Notes: generated by a model from the sequence alone, not told the origin. Positions 43,221 to 52,008 are shown, numbered from the stretch's first letter. The stretch: 64,000 bases of DNA from VBDM01 sp035499735 (GCA_035499735.1 DATJYC010000049.1:152886-216885); one strand, 5' to 3'. Numbers and translations are program-made.

Positions 43221-43955
43221 ATGCAAGAGCTGGTCACCTCGCAATTCTGGCTGGGGCTTCTGGCGATCATCTGGGTGAACGTCATCCTGTCCGGGGACAA
43301 CGCGGTCGTGATCGCGTTGGCTGCGCGGTCCCTGCCCGTGCATCAACAGAAGCGGGCGGTGTTCTGGGGCGCGGCCGCCGCGGTGGTTCTGCGGATCGTT
43401 CTGACCATCGTCGCGGTGGAGCTGCTCAAGCTTCCCTACCTCAAGCTCATCGGCGGGGCGCTCCTCTTCTGGATCGCGGTGAAGCTGCTCGTGCCGGAGG
43501 ACAGCGAGGGGGACGACGTCGTCTCGAGCTCCCATCTGATCGGCGCTATCAAGACCATTCTGATCGCAGACCTGGTGATGAGCCTGGACAACGTCATCGC
43601 GGTCGCCGCGGTGGCCAAGGGCAGCATCGTGCTGCTCGTGCTCGGCTTGCTGATCAGCATCCCGATGGTGGTATACGGGGCGACCATGCTGATGAAGCTG
43701 ATGGACCGCTTCCCGGTGATCGTCACGGTTGGCGCCGCGCTCATCGGCTTCGTGGCAGGAGAGATGATCGTGACCGATCCGGTCGTGATCGAATGGTTCA
43801 AGGCGAACGCACGCTGGATGATCGATATCGAAGTGTTCCGCGCTTTCGGTTACAAGCTGGAGGTATCGGTGGCGGGCCTCATCGGCGCGGTGCTGGTGGT
43901 CCTCGCCGGAAAGTGGTTGGCGGGGGGCAGCAGACCGGAGGGGCAGGCGAGCTAG
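43221..43955 (+). CDS. TerC family integral membrane protein
   Basis: A 244-residue membrane protein of the TerC/Alx/YjbE group. About seven hydrophobic helices, with conserved acidic membrane motifs SGDNAVVIALAAR near residue 24 and ADLVMSLDNVIAVAA near 115. Relatives are manganese exporters or help load metals onto exported enzymes. It lies 31 bases after fhs and may be cotranscribed. No direct link to formate metabolism is evident. Confidence 0.88.
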   Translation: MQELVTSQFWLGLLAIIWVNVILSGDNAVVIALAARSLPVHQQKRAVFWGAAAAVVLRIVLTIVAVELLKLPYLKLIGGALLFWIAVKLLVPEDSEGDDVVSSSHLIGAIKTILIADLVMSLDNVIAVAAVAKGSIVLLVLGLLISIPMVVYGATMLMKLMDRFPVIVTVGAALIGFVAGEMIVTDPVVIEWFKANARWMIDIEVFRAFGYKLEVSVAGLIGAVLVVLAGKWLAGGSRPEGQAS

Positions 43956-43961
43956 TCTGGA

Positions 43962-43967
43962 TATAAT
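43962..43967 (+). promoter_or_regulatory. -10 hexamer of the tct operon
   Basis: A consensus TATAAT 66 bases before tctC. No -35 and no Fnr-type palindrome were found in front of it. Confidence 0.45.
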
Positions 43968-44033
43968 GGCCGGGTGCGGAAACGCAGCCGGATGTCAGGA
44001 AGCAGCAGGCAGTTCCAACAAAGGAGGAGAGAC

Positions 44034-45047
44034 ATGCAGTTCTATATCGAGCGGGCTTCACGCTGGAACGCTTCATTGTTGGCTGTCCTTGCGGTGGCGG
44101 GTGCTCCGCAGGCGTCATGGGCGGCCTGGGAGCCGAACAAGACCGTGGAATTCATCGTGCCCGCGGGAACGGGCGGTGGAGCCGACCAGATGGCGCGGTT
44201 CATCCAGGGCATCGTCGCCAAGCACAAGCTGATGAAGCAGCCGATGGTCGTCATCAACAAGGCGGGCGGCGCGGGCGCCGAGGGCTTCCTCGACGTCAAG
44301 GAGGCCAAGGGCGACGCGCACAAGCTGATCATCACGCTGTCGAACCTGTTCACCACGCCCCTGGCGACCCATACGCCGTTCAACTGGCGCGATCTGACGC
44401 CGGTGCAAATGATGGCGCTCGACAATTTCGTCCTCTGGGTCAACGCCGAGACGCCTTACAAGACGCCGAAGGACTACATCGCGGCAGTGAAGGCCGCCGG
44501 CGGCAAGTTCAAGATGGGCGGCACGGGGTCCAAGCAGGAGGACCAGATCATCACCGTGGCCATAGAGCGGCAGACCGACGCCAAGTTCACCTACATCTCG
44601 TATCGGGGCGGCGGCGAGGTCGCGGTGCAGCTCGTCGGCAAGCACATCGATTCCACGGTCAACAACCCGATCGAGGCGGTGGCGCAGTGGCGGGCGGGCA
44701 CTCTGCGCCCCCTGTGCGTGTTCGACTCCAAGCGCATGCCCTACAAGGCGAAGGTGACGAAGACCATGTCGTGGTACGACATCCCGACCTGCAAGGAGAC
44801 GGGACTCGACGTCGAGTACGTCATGCTGCGCGGCATCTTCATGCCGGGAGGCGTGACCCCTGATCAGGTGCAGTACTACGTGGATCTCCTGAAGAGAGTG
44901 CGCGAGACCCCGGAGTGGAAGGATTTCCTCGAGCAGGGCGCGTTCAACCAGACGACCCTGAACGGCAAGGACTACGAAGCGTGGGTGGCGCGCGAAGAAG
45001 CGCGGCACATCCTGCTCATGAAAGAGGCGGGGTTCCTCGCGCGATGA
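44034..45047 (+). CDS. tctC: Tripartite tricarboxylate transporter binding protein (Bug family)
   Basis: A 337-residue periplasmic binding protein. A signal peptide ends near SWA-AWEPN. The Bug-family motifs are VEFIVPAGTGGGADQMAR (ligand loop), INKAGGAGAEGFLDV and YISYRGGGEVAVQLVGKHID. Bug proteins bind carboxylates or other small organics for the TctAB membrane complex. A strong ribosome site (ggaggag) sets the start. It heads the tctCBA set and sits between fhs and oxc, so a carboxylate such as oxalate is a reasonable guess, not shown. Confidence 0.88.
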   Translation: MQFYIERASRWNASLLAVLAVAGAPQASWAAWEPNKTVEFIVPAGTGGGADQMARFIQGIVAKHKLMKQPMVVINKAGGAGAEGFLDVKEAKGDAHKLIITLSNLFTTPLATHTPFNWRDLTPVQMMALDNFVLWVNAETPYKTPKDYIAAVKAAGGKFKMGGTGSKQEDQIITVAIERQTDAKFTYISYRGGGEVAVQLVGKHIDSTVNNPIEAVAQWRAGTLRPLCVFDSKRMPYKAKVTKTMSWYDIPTCKETGLDVEYVMLRGIFMPGGVTPDQVQYYVDLLKRVRETPEWKDFLEQGAFNQTTLNGKDYEAWVAREEARHILLMKEAGFLAR

Positions 45048-45114
45048 GCTTGTCGCACGCGGGGTGATCCCCCGCGCGGCGCAGGGCCGGCGGGCGAATC
45101 GAAGAGGCGAGGGC

Positions 45115-45618
45115 GTGGAAAACGGAACGGATCGTTCTGCGGCGTCAACGCGGGCCGTGGAAATCGGCGTCGCGGCGATCATCCTGCTGTTCGGCCTGGT
45201 GGTGGTGATCGACAGCTACCGGCTGGGCGCAAGGTGGGGCGATGACGGGCCCCAGCCGGGCTATTTCCCCTTCTACGTCGGCCTGCTGATCTGCGCCTCG
45301 AGCGTCGCGATTCTGATGCGCGCCCTGCGCAATCCGGCGCTCGCGGAAGAGTCCTTCGTGTCGCGCGGGGAGCTGAAGAAGATCTTCACCGTGCTGGTGC
45401 CGACCATCGTCTACGTCGCGCTCATCGCCTGGCTCGGATTCTACGTTGCGTCGACCCTGTACATCGCGTATTTCATGTGGCGGCTCGGCAAGTACTCCTG
45501 GCTCAAGACCGTGCCGGTTTCGGTGGGCGTGAGCGTCGCCTTCTTCCTGATTTTCGAGATCTGGTTTTCGGTGCCGCTGCCGAAGGGGCCTCTGGAGTCG
45601 GCCCTGGGCCTGGGTTGA
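45115..45618 (+). CDS. tctB: Tripartite tricarboxylate transporter small membrane subunit
   Basis: A 167-residue protein with four hydrophobic helices, typical of TctB: helix 1 about 15-33, GYFPFYVGLLICASS near 45-65, then two near 85-105 and 115-150. A GTG start is chosen because a purine-rich ribosome site (gaagaggcgaggg) precedes it. TctA starts six bases after the stop. Confidence 0.82.
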   Translation: MENGTDRSAASTRAVEIGVAAIILLFGLVVVIDSYRLGARWGDDGPQPGYFPFYVGLLICASSVAILMRALRNPALAEESFVSRGELKKIFTVLVPTIVYVALIAWLGFYVASTLYIAYFMWRLGKYSWLKTVPVSVGVSVAFFLIFEIWFSVPLPKGPLESALGLG

Positions 45619-45623
45619 CCTGA

Positions 45624-47144
45624 GTGGAAGAGATCAACGCACTCCTGGGGGGATTCGGCGTCGCCTTCACCCCCTTCAACCTGATGCTGATGTTCGTGGG
45701 CGTCATCCTCGGCATCATCATCGGCGTGCTTCCCGGGCTGGGCGGTGCGAACGGCGTCGCGATCCTCCTGCCCCTGACCTTCTCCATGTCGCAGCAGCCG
45801 GGCGGCACAACCTCGGCGATCATCCTGCTGTCGTGCATCTACTGGGGAGCGCTTTTCGGCGGCGCCATCACCTCGATCCTCTTCAATATACCGGGCGAGC
45901 CCTGGTCGGTCGCGACGACCTTCGACGGTCATCCGCTCGCGCAGCACGGGCGCGCGGGCAGCGCCCTGACTGCGGCATTCACCTCGTCGTTCGTCGGGGC
46001 GCTGATCGCCGTGATCATGATCACCTTCCTGTCGCCGGTCGTGGCGAGCTTCGCGCTGAAGTTCGGGCCGCCCGAGTTCTTCTCCGTCTACCTGCTGACG
46101 TTCTGCGCGTTCGTCGGAATGAGCGGCGGCAACGCCGCCAAGACCGTCGCCTCGATGATGATCGGCTTCGCTCTCGCCGCGGTCGGCCTGGACAGCGTCA
46201 CCGGGACGCTTCGCCTCACGTTCGGCTTCACCTCGCTCCTCAAGGGGTTCGACTTCCTGATCGCGGTCATCGGCCTGTTCGGCATCGGCGAGATCCTGGA
46301 GACGCTCGAGGAGGGCCTCGCTTTCAAGGGAGCGAGCGCGAGGATCAACGCGAAGGTGGTGCTCGAGACCTGGAAGGAGCTTCCGATGTACTGGGTGACC
46401 TCGCTGCGCAGCGCCGCGGTGGGCTGTTTCATGGGCATCGTGCCGGGCGGGGCGACCCCGGCGTCTTTCATGAGCTACGGCCTCGCCCGGCGCCTGTCCA
46501 AGGACGGCAAGGATTTCGGCAACGGCAAGGTCGAGGGGGTCGTCGCGCCGGAGACGGCCGCGCACGCCGCGGGCACCTCGGCGCTGCTGCCGATGATCAC
46601 GCTCGGCGTGCCGGGTTCGCCCACCGCCGCGGTGCTCCTCGGAGGCCTGCTGATCTGGGGACTGCAGCCGGGCCCGCTGCTCTTCGTGGAGAAGCCGGAT
46701 TTCGTGTGGGGCCTCATCGCCAGCATGTACCTGGGCAATATCGCCGGGCTGATCGTGGTCCTGACCTGCGTGCCGCTGTTCGCGGCCATCCTGCGCATCC
46801 CGTTCTCCATCATCGCGCCGGTGATCATCGTGATCTGCGCGATCGGCGCGTATACCGTGCACAACTCGATGTTCGACGTGTACCTGATGGTGATCTTCGG
46901 AGTGATGGGGTACGCATTCAAGAAGCTGGGGTACCCGCTCGCGCCCTTGGTGCTCGCCCTAGTGCTGGGCGACCGCGCGGAGGAGAACTTCCGCAACGCC
47001 ATCAAGGGCTCGCAGGGCGATCTCCTGGTGTTCTTCTCGAACGGCCTGGTCGGCAGCCTGACCGCGCTGGCTCTGCTCCTGCTGTTCTGGCCCCTGTTGC
47101 GGGCGCTGTGGGCGCGCGTGTTGTCGGGGAGGCGCGGCGCCTAG
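45624..47144 (+). CDS. tctA: Tripartite tricarboxylate transporter large membrane subunit
   Basis: A 506-residue membrane protein of the TctA family with about twelve helices. Family signatures GVLPGLGGANGVAILLPLTF and GIVPGGATPASFMSYGLARR are present, as is LGVPGSPTAAVLLGGLLIWG. It forms the channel with TctB, driven by ion gradients. Start GTG. Its end overlaps the convergent Crp/Fnr gene by four bases. Confidence 0.92.
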   Translation: MEEINALLGGFGVAFTPFNLMLMFVGVILGIIIGVLPGLGGANGVAILLPLTFSMSQQPGGTTSAIILLSCIYWGALFGGAITSILFNIPGEPWSVATTFDGHPLAQHGRAGSALTAAFTSSFVGALIAVIMITFLSPVVASFALKFGPPEFFSVYLLTFCAFVGMSGGNAAKTVASMMIGFALAAVGLDSVTGTLRLTFGFTSLLKGFDFLIAVIGLFGIGEILETLEEGLAFKGASARINAKVVLETWKELPMYWVTSLRSAAVGCFMGIVPGGATPASFMSYGLARRLSKDGKDFGNGKVEGVVAPETAAHAAGTSALLPMITLGVPGSPTAAVLLGGLLIWGLQPGPLLFVEKPDFVWGLIASMYLGNIAGLIVVLTCVPLFAAILRIPFSIIAPVIIVICAIGAYTVHNSMFDVYLMVIFGVMGYAFKKLGYPLAPLVLALVLGDRAEENFRNAIKGSQGDLLVFFSNGLVGSLTALALLLLFWPLLRALWARVLSGRRGA

Positions 47145-47785
47145 GCGACCCGCTGTCGCAGGCGCGACAGCGTCTCCGGCGTCAGATTGAGATAAGACGC
47201 AAGCTCCTTCTTGGGGATGCGTCCGAGCAGGTCGGTGTGCTTGCGCATGAAGCGCGCAAGCCGCCCGGGAGCGTCGAGGAGATGCAGCGTGATCGTGTGG
47301 GCCATGACCTCGGACATGAGGCGCATCACCTCGTATTCGAAGCGGAGCTTCACTTCAGTGTGGCGCTCGAGGAACTCGACCCAGTTGGGCATGGACAGGC
47401 GGGCGACCCGCACCTTGGTCACCGCAGCGATGCTGTAGGGCATGGGTGTCTTCATCCGCCATGCGGCATAGGAGGTGTCCATGTCGGTCTCGGCGGCGAA
47501 GCGCAGGATCATCTCCTTGCCCTGGGGATTGCTGACTACGCGCTTGAGGATGCCGTCCAGGATGAAGAATTGCTCCATGTTCGTTCCGCCCTGTCGGACC
47601 AGCGGCTCGCCCTTGCGGTACTCGGCGACCTCGAGCTGCGGCTCGAGGTCCTCCCAGGCAGGTACCGCCATTTCGCGCAGAATCAGGTTTTGTTTTAGCT
47701 GGAGGCGAATCGTGTTGCGCTGGGGGTGATTGAGGATGGCCGACACGGACGGCAGCGGGCGCGCGAACGAACGGTGGACCGGCAA
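47141..47785 (-). CDS. Crp/Fnr family transcriptional regulator, cysteine-free
   Basis: A 214-residue regulator with an N-terminal cNMP-like sensor fold (about 25-140), a dimer helix and a C-terminal winged helix. The recognition helix LTPETLSRLRQR holds Glu204, Ser207 and Arg208, the E..SR pattern by which Fnr proteins read TTGA half sites. There is no cysteine at all, so it cannot carry the Fnr iron-sulfur cluster. It is divergent from oxc, and an Fnr-type palindrome lies between them. Start as given is a TTG; a GTG at 47746 (SAILNHPQRN) is a plausible alternative. Effector unknown. Confidence 0.85.
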   Translation of the reverse strand: MPVHRSFARPLPSVSAILNHPQRNTIRLQLKQNLILREMAVPAWEDLEPQLEVAEYRKGEPLVRQGGTNMEQFFILDGILKRVVSNPQGKEMILRFAAETDMDTSYAAWRMKTPMPYSIAAVTKVRVARLSMPNWVEFLERHTEVKLRFEYEVMRLMSEVMAHTITLHLLDAPGRLARFMRKHTDLLGRIPKKELASYLNLTPETLSRLRQRVA

Positions 47786-47799
47786 TTAAGCGGGATTTA

Positions 47800-47813
47800 T
47801 TGACTCCAGTCAA
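47800..47813 (+). promoter_or_regulatory. Fnr-type palindrome between the regulator gene and oxc
   Basis: TTGAC-TCCA-GTCAA, a perfect inverted repeat 22 bases before a TACACT -10 (47836-47841). The centre is at about -41.5 from the predicted oxc start, the exact class II position. It also overlaps the promoter region of the divergent regulator, so autoregulation is likely. Confidence 0.72.
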
Positions 47814-47835
47814 GGTTGAGGCCGCGGCACGACCT

Positions 47836-47841
47836 TACACT
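47836..47841 (+). promoter_or_regulatory. -10 hexamer of the oxc-frc operon
   Basis: TACACT about 60 bases before oxc, with an aaggag ribosome site further downstream. The -35 position is occupied by the Fnr-type palindrome. Confidence 0.5.
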
Positions 47842-47901
47842 TTTCAGCCGGCAAATCCGGAGACCGCGCCCGCGCGGTCCGCACAACGCAAGGAGACCAC
47901 C

Positions 47902-49662
47902 ATGGGAACAGTCGAGCCGCAAGTCGCGTCGGGTCCCGACGCGCAGACGCAGCAGCTGACCGACGGCTTTCAGCTGGTCATCGATGCCCTGAAGCTGAAC
48001 GGGCTCGATACGATCTACGGCCTGCCCGGCATCCCGATCACTGACCTGACGCGCCGGGCGCAGGCCGCGGGGCTGCGCGTGCTTTCGTTCCGCCACGAGC
48101 AGAGCGCCGGCTATGCCGCCTCCATCGCCGGCTTCCTGACGCAGAAGCCGGGCATATGCCTGACGGTATCGGCGCCGGGCTTCCTGAACGGGCTCAACGC
48201 GCTCGCCCACGCCACCGTCAACTGCTTCCCGATGATCCTCATCTCGGGCTCCTCCGAGCGCGAAATCGTCGACCTGCAGCAGGGCGACTACGAGGAGCTG
48301 GACCAGCTCGCGATCGCCAAGCCGGTCGCCAAGGCCGCGTTCCGCGTGCTGCATGCCGAGGATATCGGCGTCGGCATCGCGCGCGCTATCCGCGCCGCCG
48401 TGTCCGGCCGCCCGGGTGGCGTGTACCTCGATCTGCCGGCGAAGCTCTTCGCACAGAGCGTCGATGCGGAGCTGGGAACGAAGAGCCTGATCAAGGTCGT
48501 CGATCCGGCGCCGAAGCAGATTCCCGCGCCCGAAGCCGTGAAGCGCGCCATCGATCTTCTCAAGAGCGCGAGAAAGCCGCTCATCATCCTCGGCAAAGGC
48601 GCCGCCTACGCCCAGGCCGACGCTGAAATCCGTTCCCTGGTCGAGAAGACCGGGATCCCCTACCTGCCGATGTCGATGGCGAAAGGCCTGCTCCCCGACA
48701 CGCACGAGCAGTGCGCCTCTGCGGCGCGCTCCTTTGTGCTTCCCGCAGCCGACGTCGTGATGCTGGTCGGCGCGCGTCTCAACTGGCTTCTGTCGCACGG
48801 AAAGGGCAAGACCTGGGGCGGCAAGGGCCACAAGGACTGGGGCGGTCAGAAGTTCATCCAGATCGACATTTCGCCGCAGGAGGCCGACAGCAACGTGCGC
48901 ATCGACGCACCGCTGATCGGCGACATCGGCTCGTGCGTCTCAGCGCTGCTCGCGGGCATCGACAAGAATGCGGGCTTGCTGCCCAGGCCGCCCGCGGATT
49001 GGCTGAACGCCGTCGCCGAGAAGAAGAAGGGCAACGTCGCGAAGATGGCCGAGACGCTGGCCAAGAATCCGTCTCCGATGAACTTCCACAGCGCGCTGAG
49101 CGTCGTGCGCGACATCGTGAGGGCGAACCCGGATGCGATGTTCGTGAACGAGGGCGCCAACGCGCTCGACTTCACGCGCTCGATCGTCGACATGTACAAG
49201 CCGAGGAAGCGCATCGACGTCGGAACGTGGGGAATCATGGGGATCGGCATGGGCTACTGCGTGGCTGCCGCAGTGGTGACCAAGCAGCAGGTGATTGCCA
49301 TCGAGGGCGACAGTGCTTTCGGCTTCTCGGGCATGGAGGTGGAGACGATTTGCCGCTACGACCTGCCGGTGTGCATCGTGGTGATGAACAACAACGGAGT
49401 CTACAAGGGCACCGACACGGATCCGAGCGGCCGCGATCCGGCGCCCACCGTGTTCGTGAAGGGCGCGCGCTACGACAAGCTGATCGAAGCTTTCGGTGGC
49501 TTGGGCGTGAATGCCGCCACGCCGGCCGAGCTGAGGAAGGCAATGGAGAACGCGATTCGCTCGAGAAAGCCGACGCTCATCAACGCTGTGATCGACGAGA
49601 CCGCCGGCACCGAGAGCGGCCGCATCACCGGCCTGAATCCGACGGCGGCGAAGAAGAAGTAG
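47902..49662 (+). CDS. oxc: Oxalyl-CoA decarboxylase
   Basis: A 586-residue thiamine diphosphate enzyme turning oxalyl-CoA into formyl-CoA and CO2. The cofactor-activating glutamate is Glu66 (FRHEQSAGYA). The diphosphate motif starts at about Gly469-Asp470 (GDSAFGF) and ends with MNNNGVYKG. Residues such as SGSSEREIVDLQQGDYEELDQ are typical of Oxc rather than acetolactate synthase. The start is the ATG with aaggag in front; the longer frame runs back through the promoter. First gene of an operon with frc and a formyltransferase gene. Confidence 0.95.
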   Translation: MGTVEPQVASGPDAQTQQLTDGFQLVIDALKLNGLDTIYGLPGIPITDLTRRAQAAGLRVLSFRHEQSAGYAASIAGFLTQKPGICLTVSAPGFLNGLNALAHATVNCFPMILISGSSEREIVDLQQGDYEELDQLAIAKPVAKAAFRVLHAEDIGVGIARAIRAAVSGRPGGVYLDLPAKLFAQSVDAELGTKSLIKVVDPAPKQIPAPEAVKRAIDLLKSARKPLIILGKGAAYAQADAEIRSLVEKTGIPYLPMSMAKGLLPDTHEQCASAARSFVLPAADVVMLVGARLNWLLSHGKGKTWGGKGHKDWGGQKFIQIDISPQEADSNVRIDAPLIGDIGSCVSALLAGIDKNAGLLPRPPADWLNAVAEKKKGNVAKMAETLAKNPSPMNFHSALSVVRDIVRANPDAMFVNEGANALDFTRSIVDMYKPRKRIDVGTWGIMGIGMGYCVAAAVVTKQQVIAIEGDSAFGFSGMEVETICRYDLPVCIVVMNNNGVYKGTDTDPSGRDPAPTVFVKGARYDKLIEAFGGLGVNAATPAELRKAMENAIRSRKPTLINAVIDETAGTESGRITGLNPTAAKKK

Positions 49663-49678
49663 GTTTCCGGAGGTTCGA

Positions 49679-50950
49679 ATGGAAGCGCTCAAGGGAGTCC
49701 GCATTCTCGACATGACGCACGTTCAGGCGGGCCCGACCTGCTCGCAGCTCCTGGCCTGGATGGGCGCGGATGTCATCAAGTTCGAGAATCCGCAGGGTGA
49801 CGCGACGCGCGGCCAGCTGCGCGACGTGCCGAACGCGGATTCTCTCTACTTCACGATGCTCAACTGCAACAAGCGCTCGATCACGGTGAACATGAAGAGC
49901 GCGGAAGGCAAGACGGTGTTCGTCGATCTCCTGAAGAAGTGCGACATCGTCATGGAGAACTTCGGCCCGGGCGTGCTCGACCGCTTCGGCTTCACGTGGG
50001 AGAGGATCCACGAGCTCAATCCCAAGATCGTGATGGGCTCGATCAAGGGCTTCGGCTCGTCGGGCCCCTACGCCGATTTCAAAGCCTACGAGAACGTGGC
50101 GCAGGCGATGGGCGGCGCGATGAGCACGACCGGGGTTCCCGACGGTCCTCCCTTCGTGACCGGCGCGCAGATCGGCGACTCCGGCACCGGCCTGCATCTC
50201 GCGATCGGGCTGCTCGCCGCGCTGCGCCACGCGGAGAAGACCGGGAAGGGACAGTACGTCGAGGTGGCGATGATGGACGGCGTGATGAACCTGTGCCGCG
50301 TGAAGTTCCGCGACCACCAGCGGCTGACGCGCGGGTCGCTGTCGGAGTACTCGGTGCCGACGTACCAGGGCATGGGTGAGGTGCCGCGCGCGGGCAACGA
50401 TTCCGGCGGCGGGCAGCTCGGCAACGCGATCCACTGCAAGCCGCACGGCGCGAACGACTGGCTCTACGTGGTCGTCCAGGAAGCCGTGTGGGAGGACCTC
50501 GCGAAGCGTATCGGGCCGGAAGTGGGCGTGCCCGAGCTCGCGTCAGATCCGCGCGTGTCGAGCATCGGCGAGCGGCGCAAGAACCAACAGCTCGTGTGGA
50601 CGCTGCTCAACAAGTTCGCCGAGAAGTACACCAAGCGCGAGCTGATGGCCATTCTGAATCCGCTCGACGTGCCCTGTGGCCCGATCATGTCCACCGAGGA
50701 TCTCGCGACCGACGAGCACGTGCGCGGGCGCGACATGTGGGTCGAGCTCGACCATCCCAAGCGCGGCAAGTGGTACAACGTGGGCATGCCGATCAAGCTG
50801 TCGGCCTCGCCCGCCGTGATCAAGCGCTCGCCGATGCTCGGCGAGCATACCGATGAAATCCTCCGCGAGGTCCTGGGCTACGACGAATCCAAGGTCGCCG
50901 TCCTCAAGCAGGCCGGCGCGTTCTCGATTCCACCGAAGAAGGCGGCGTAG
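49679..50950 (+). CDS. frc: Formyl-CoA:oxalate CoA-transferase
   Basis: A 423-residue class III CoA-transferase moving CoA from formyl-CoA to oxalate. The catalytic Asp is Asp167 (QIGDSGTGLH), equivalent to Asp169 of the Oxalobacter enzyme. Gln16 (THVQAGPTC) and the glycine loop GGGQLGN are also kept, which favours Frc over other family III members. It lies 16 bases after oxc, completing the oxalate cycle of activation and decarboxylation, and is followed three bases later by the formyltransferase gene. Confidence 0.93.
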   Translation: MEALKGVRILDMTHVQAGPTCSQLLAWMGADVIKFENPQGDATRGQLRDVPNADSLYFTMLNCNKRSITVNMKSAEGKTVFVDLLKKCDIVMENFGPGVLDRFGFTWERIHELNPKIVMGSIKGFGSSGPYADFKAYENVAQAMGGAMSTTGVPDGPPFVTGAQIGDSGTGLHLAIGLLAALRHAEKTGKGQYVEVAMMDGVMNLCRVKFRDHQRLTRGSLSEYSVPTYQGMGEVPRAGNDSGGGQLGNAIHCKPHGANDWLYVVVQEAVWEDLAKRIGPEVGVPELASDPRVSSIGERRKNQQLVWTLLNKFAEKYTKRELMAILNPLDVPCGPIMSTEDLATDEHVRGRDMWVELDHPKRGKWYNVGMPIKLSASPAVIKRSPMLGEHTDEILREVLGYDESKVAVLKQAGAFSIPPKKAA

Positions 50951-50953
50951 GCG

Positions 50954-51886
50954 ATGAGGATAGCCATCATCGGCCAGCAGGACTTCGGCAAGGCGGTGCT
51001 CGAGGCCTTCCTCGCGCGCGGCGACCAGGTTACGGGCGTGTTCTGTGCGCCGGAGAAGGAGGGCGCCAAGGCGGACGTCCTCAAGGTGGCGGCGCAGGAG
51101 AAGGGCGTGAAGGTGTTCCAGTTCCCGTCGCTCCGGGACAGGCAGGCCCAGGACACGATGCGCTCGCTCGGCGCCGATATCGGGGTGATGGCTTATGTGC
51201 TGCAGTTCGCGCCCCAGGACATCGTCAACATCCCGAAGAAGGGCACGATCCAGTACCACCCGTCGCTCCTTCCCAGGTACCGCGGCCCGAGCTCCATCAA
51301 CTGGCCCATCATCCGCGGCGACACCAGGACCGGCCTCACCATCTTCCGCCCGAACGATGGCCTGGACGAGGGCCCGGTGATCCTGCAAAAGGAAACGCCG
51401 ATCAGCGCCGACGATACGCTGGGGAGCGTGTACTTCGACCGTCTCTTCCCCATGGGCGTGAAGGCGATGCTGGAGGCCGCCGACCTGGTGGTGGCGGGCA
51501 AGCACAGGGAGACCGTCCAGGACGAGTCCCAGGCGAGCTACGAGGGCTGGTGCCGCGCCGCCGAAGCCAAGATCAACTGGGCGAACCACGTCGATTTCAT
51601 CTACAACCTGATACGCGGCTGCAATCCCGCCCCCGGCGCTTGGACCACGGTCAACGGGAAGAAGCTGCAGATTTTCGACAGCCGCAAGCACACGATACGC
51701 ACCTTCGGCGCCGTGAGAGGCAAGATCGGCGAGATCTCCGAAATCGGCCCGCAGAGCTTCTACGTGACCGCCCAGGGAGGGCGCATCGAGGTGCTCAAGG
51801 CCAAGCACGAAGAGGGCAAGAAAGTCTCCGCGCCGGAATTCGTCGCGCAGCACGGCATCGCCGCCGGCACGCTCCTCGGCGGCTAG
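50954..51886 (+). CDS. Stand-alone formyl-THF hydrolase/formyltransferase-like protein
   Basis: A 310-residue protein resembling the N-terminal domain of 10-formyltetrahydrofolate dehydrogenase (ALDH1L1) rather than ordinary methionyl-tRNA formyltransferase. Diagnostic pieces are IAIIGQQDFGKAV, IQYHPSLLPRYRG (His102), NDGLDEGPVILQKE (Asp138) and SYEGWCRAAEAKINW with NLIRGCNPAPGAW. His and Asp match the catalytic pair of that domain, and the Asn of Fmt-type enzymes is missing. Residues about 205-310 form the Fmt C-terminal-like fold. No aldehyde dehydrogenase domain follows. It is the third gene of the oxc-frc operon, so a role in formyl transfer between formyl-CoA, formate and folate is likely. 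Confidence 0.78.
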   Translation: MRIAIIGQQDFGKAVLEAFLARGDQVTGVFCAPEKEGAKADVLKVAAQEKGVKVFQFPSLRDRQAQDTMRSLGADIGVMAYVLQFAPQDIVNIPKKGTIQYHPSLLPRYRGPSSINWPIIRGDTRTGLTIFRPNDGLDEGPVILQKETPISADDTLGSVYFDRLFPMGVKAMLEAADLVVAGKHRETVQDESQASYEGWCRAAEAKINWANHVDFIYNLIRGCNPAPGAWTTVNGKKLQIFDSRKHTIRTFGAVRGKIGEISEIGPQSFYVTAQGGRIEVLKAKHEEGKKVSAPEFVAQHGIAAGTLLGG

Positions 51887-52008
51887 GCCGCCCGCCCCAC
51901 CCGTTTCGCGCCCGTCGGCAGGATTTGACGGGTCCAGCATTCACTGTAAGAATGCCGCCCAGGGTTCTGTTTATTCAGTAACTTACGAATGCTTTTGGAT
52001 TCGCGGGC

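Noticed and set aside
47141..47785. Classical oxygen-sensing Fnr
   Set aside because: No cysteine residues, so no iron-sulfur cluster can form.
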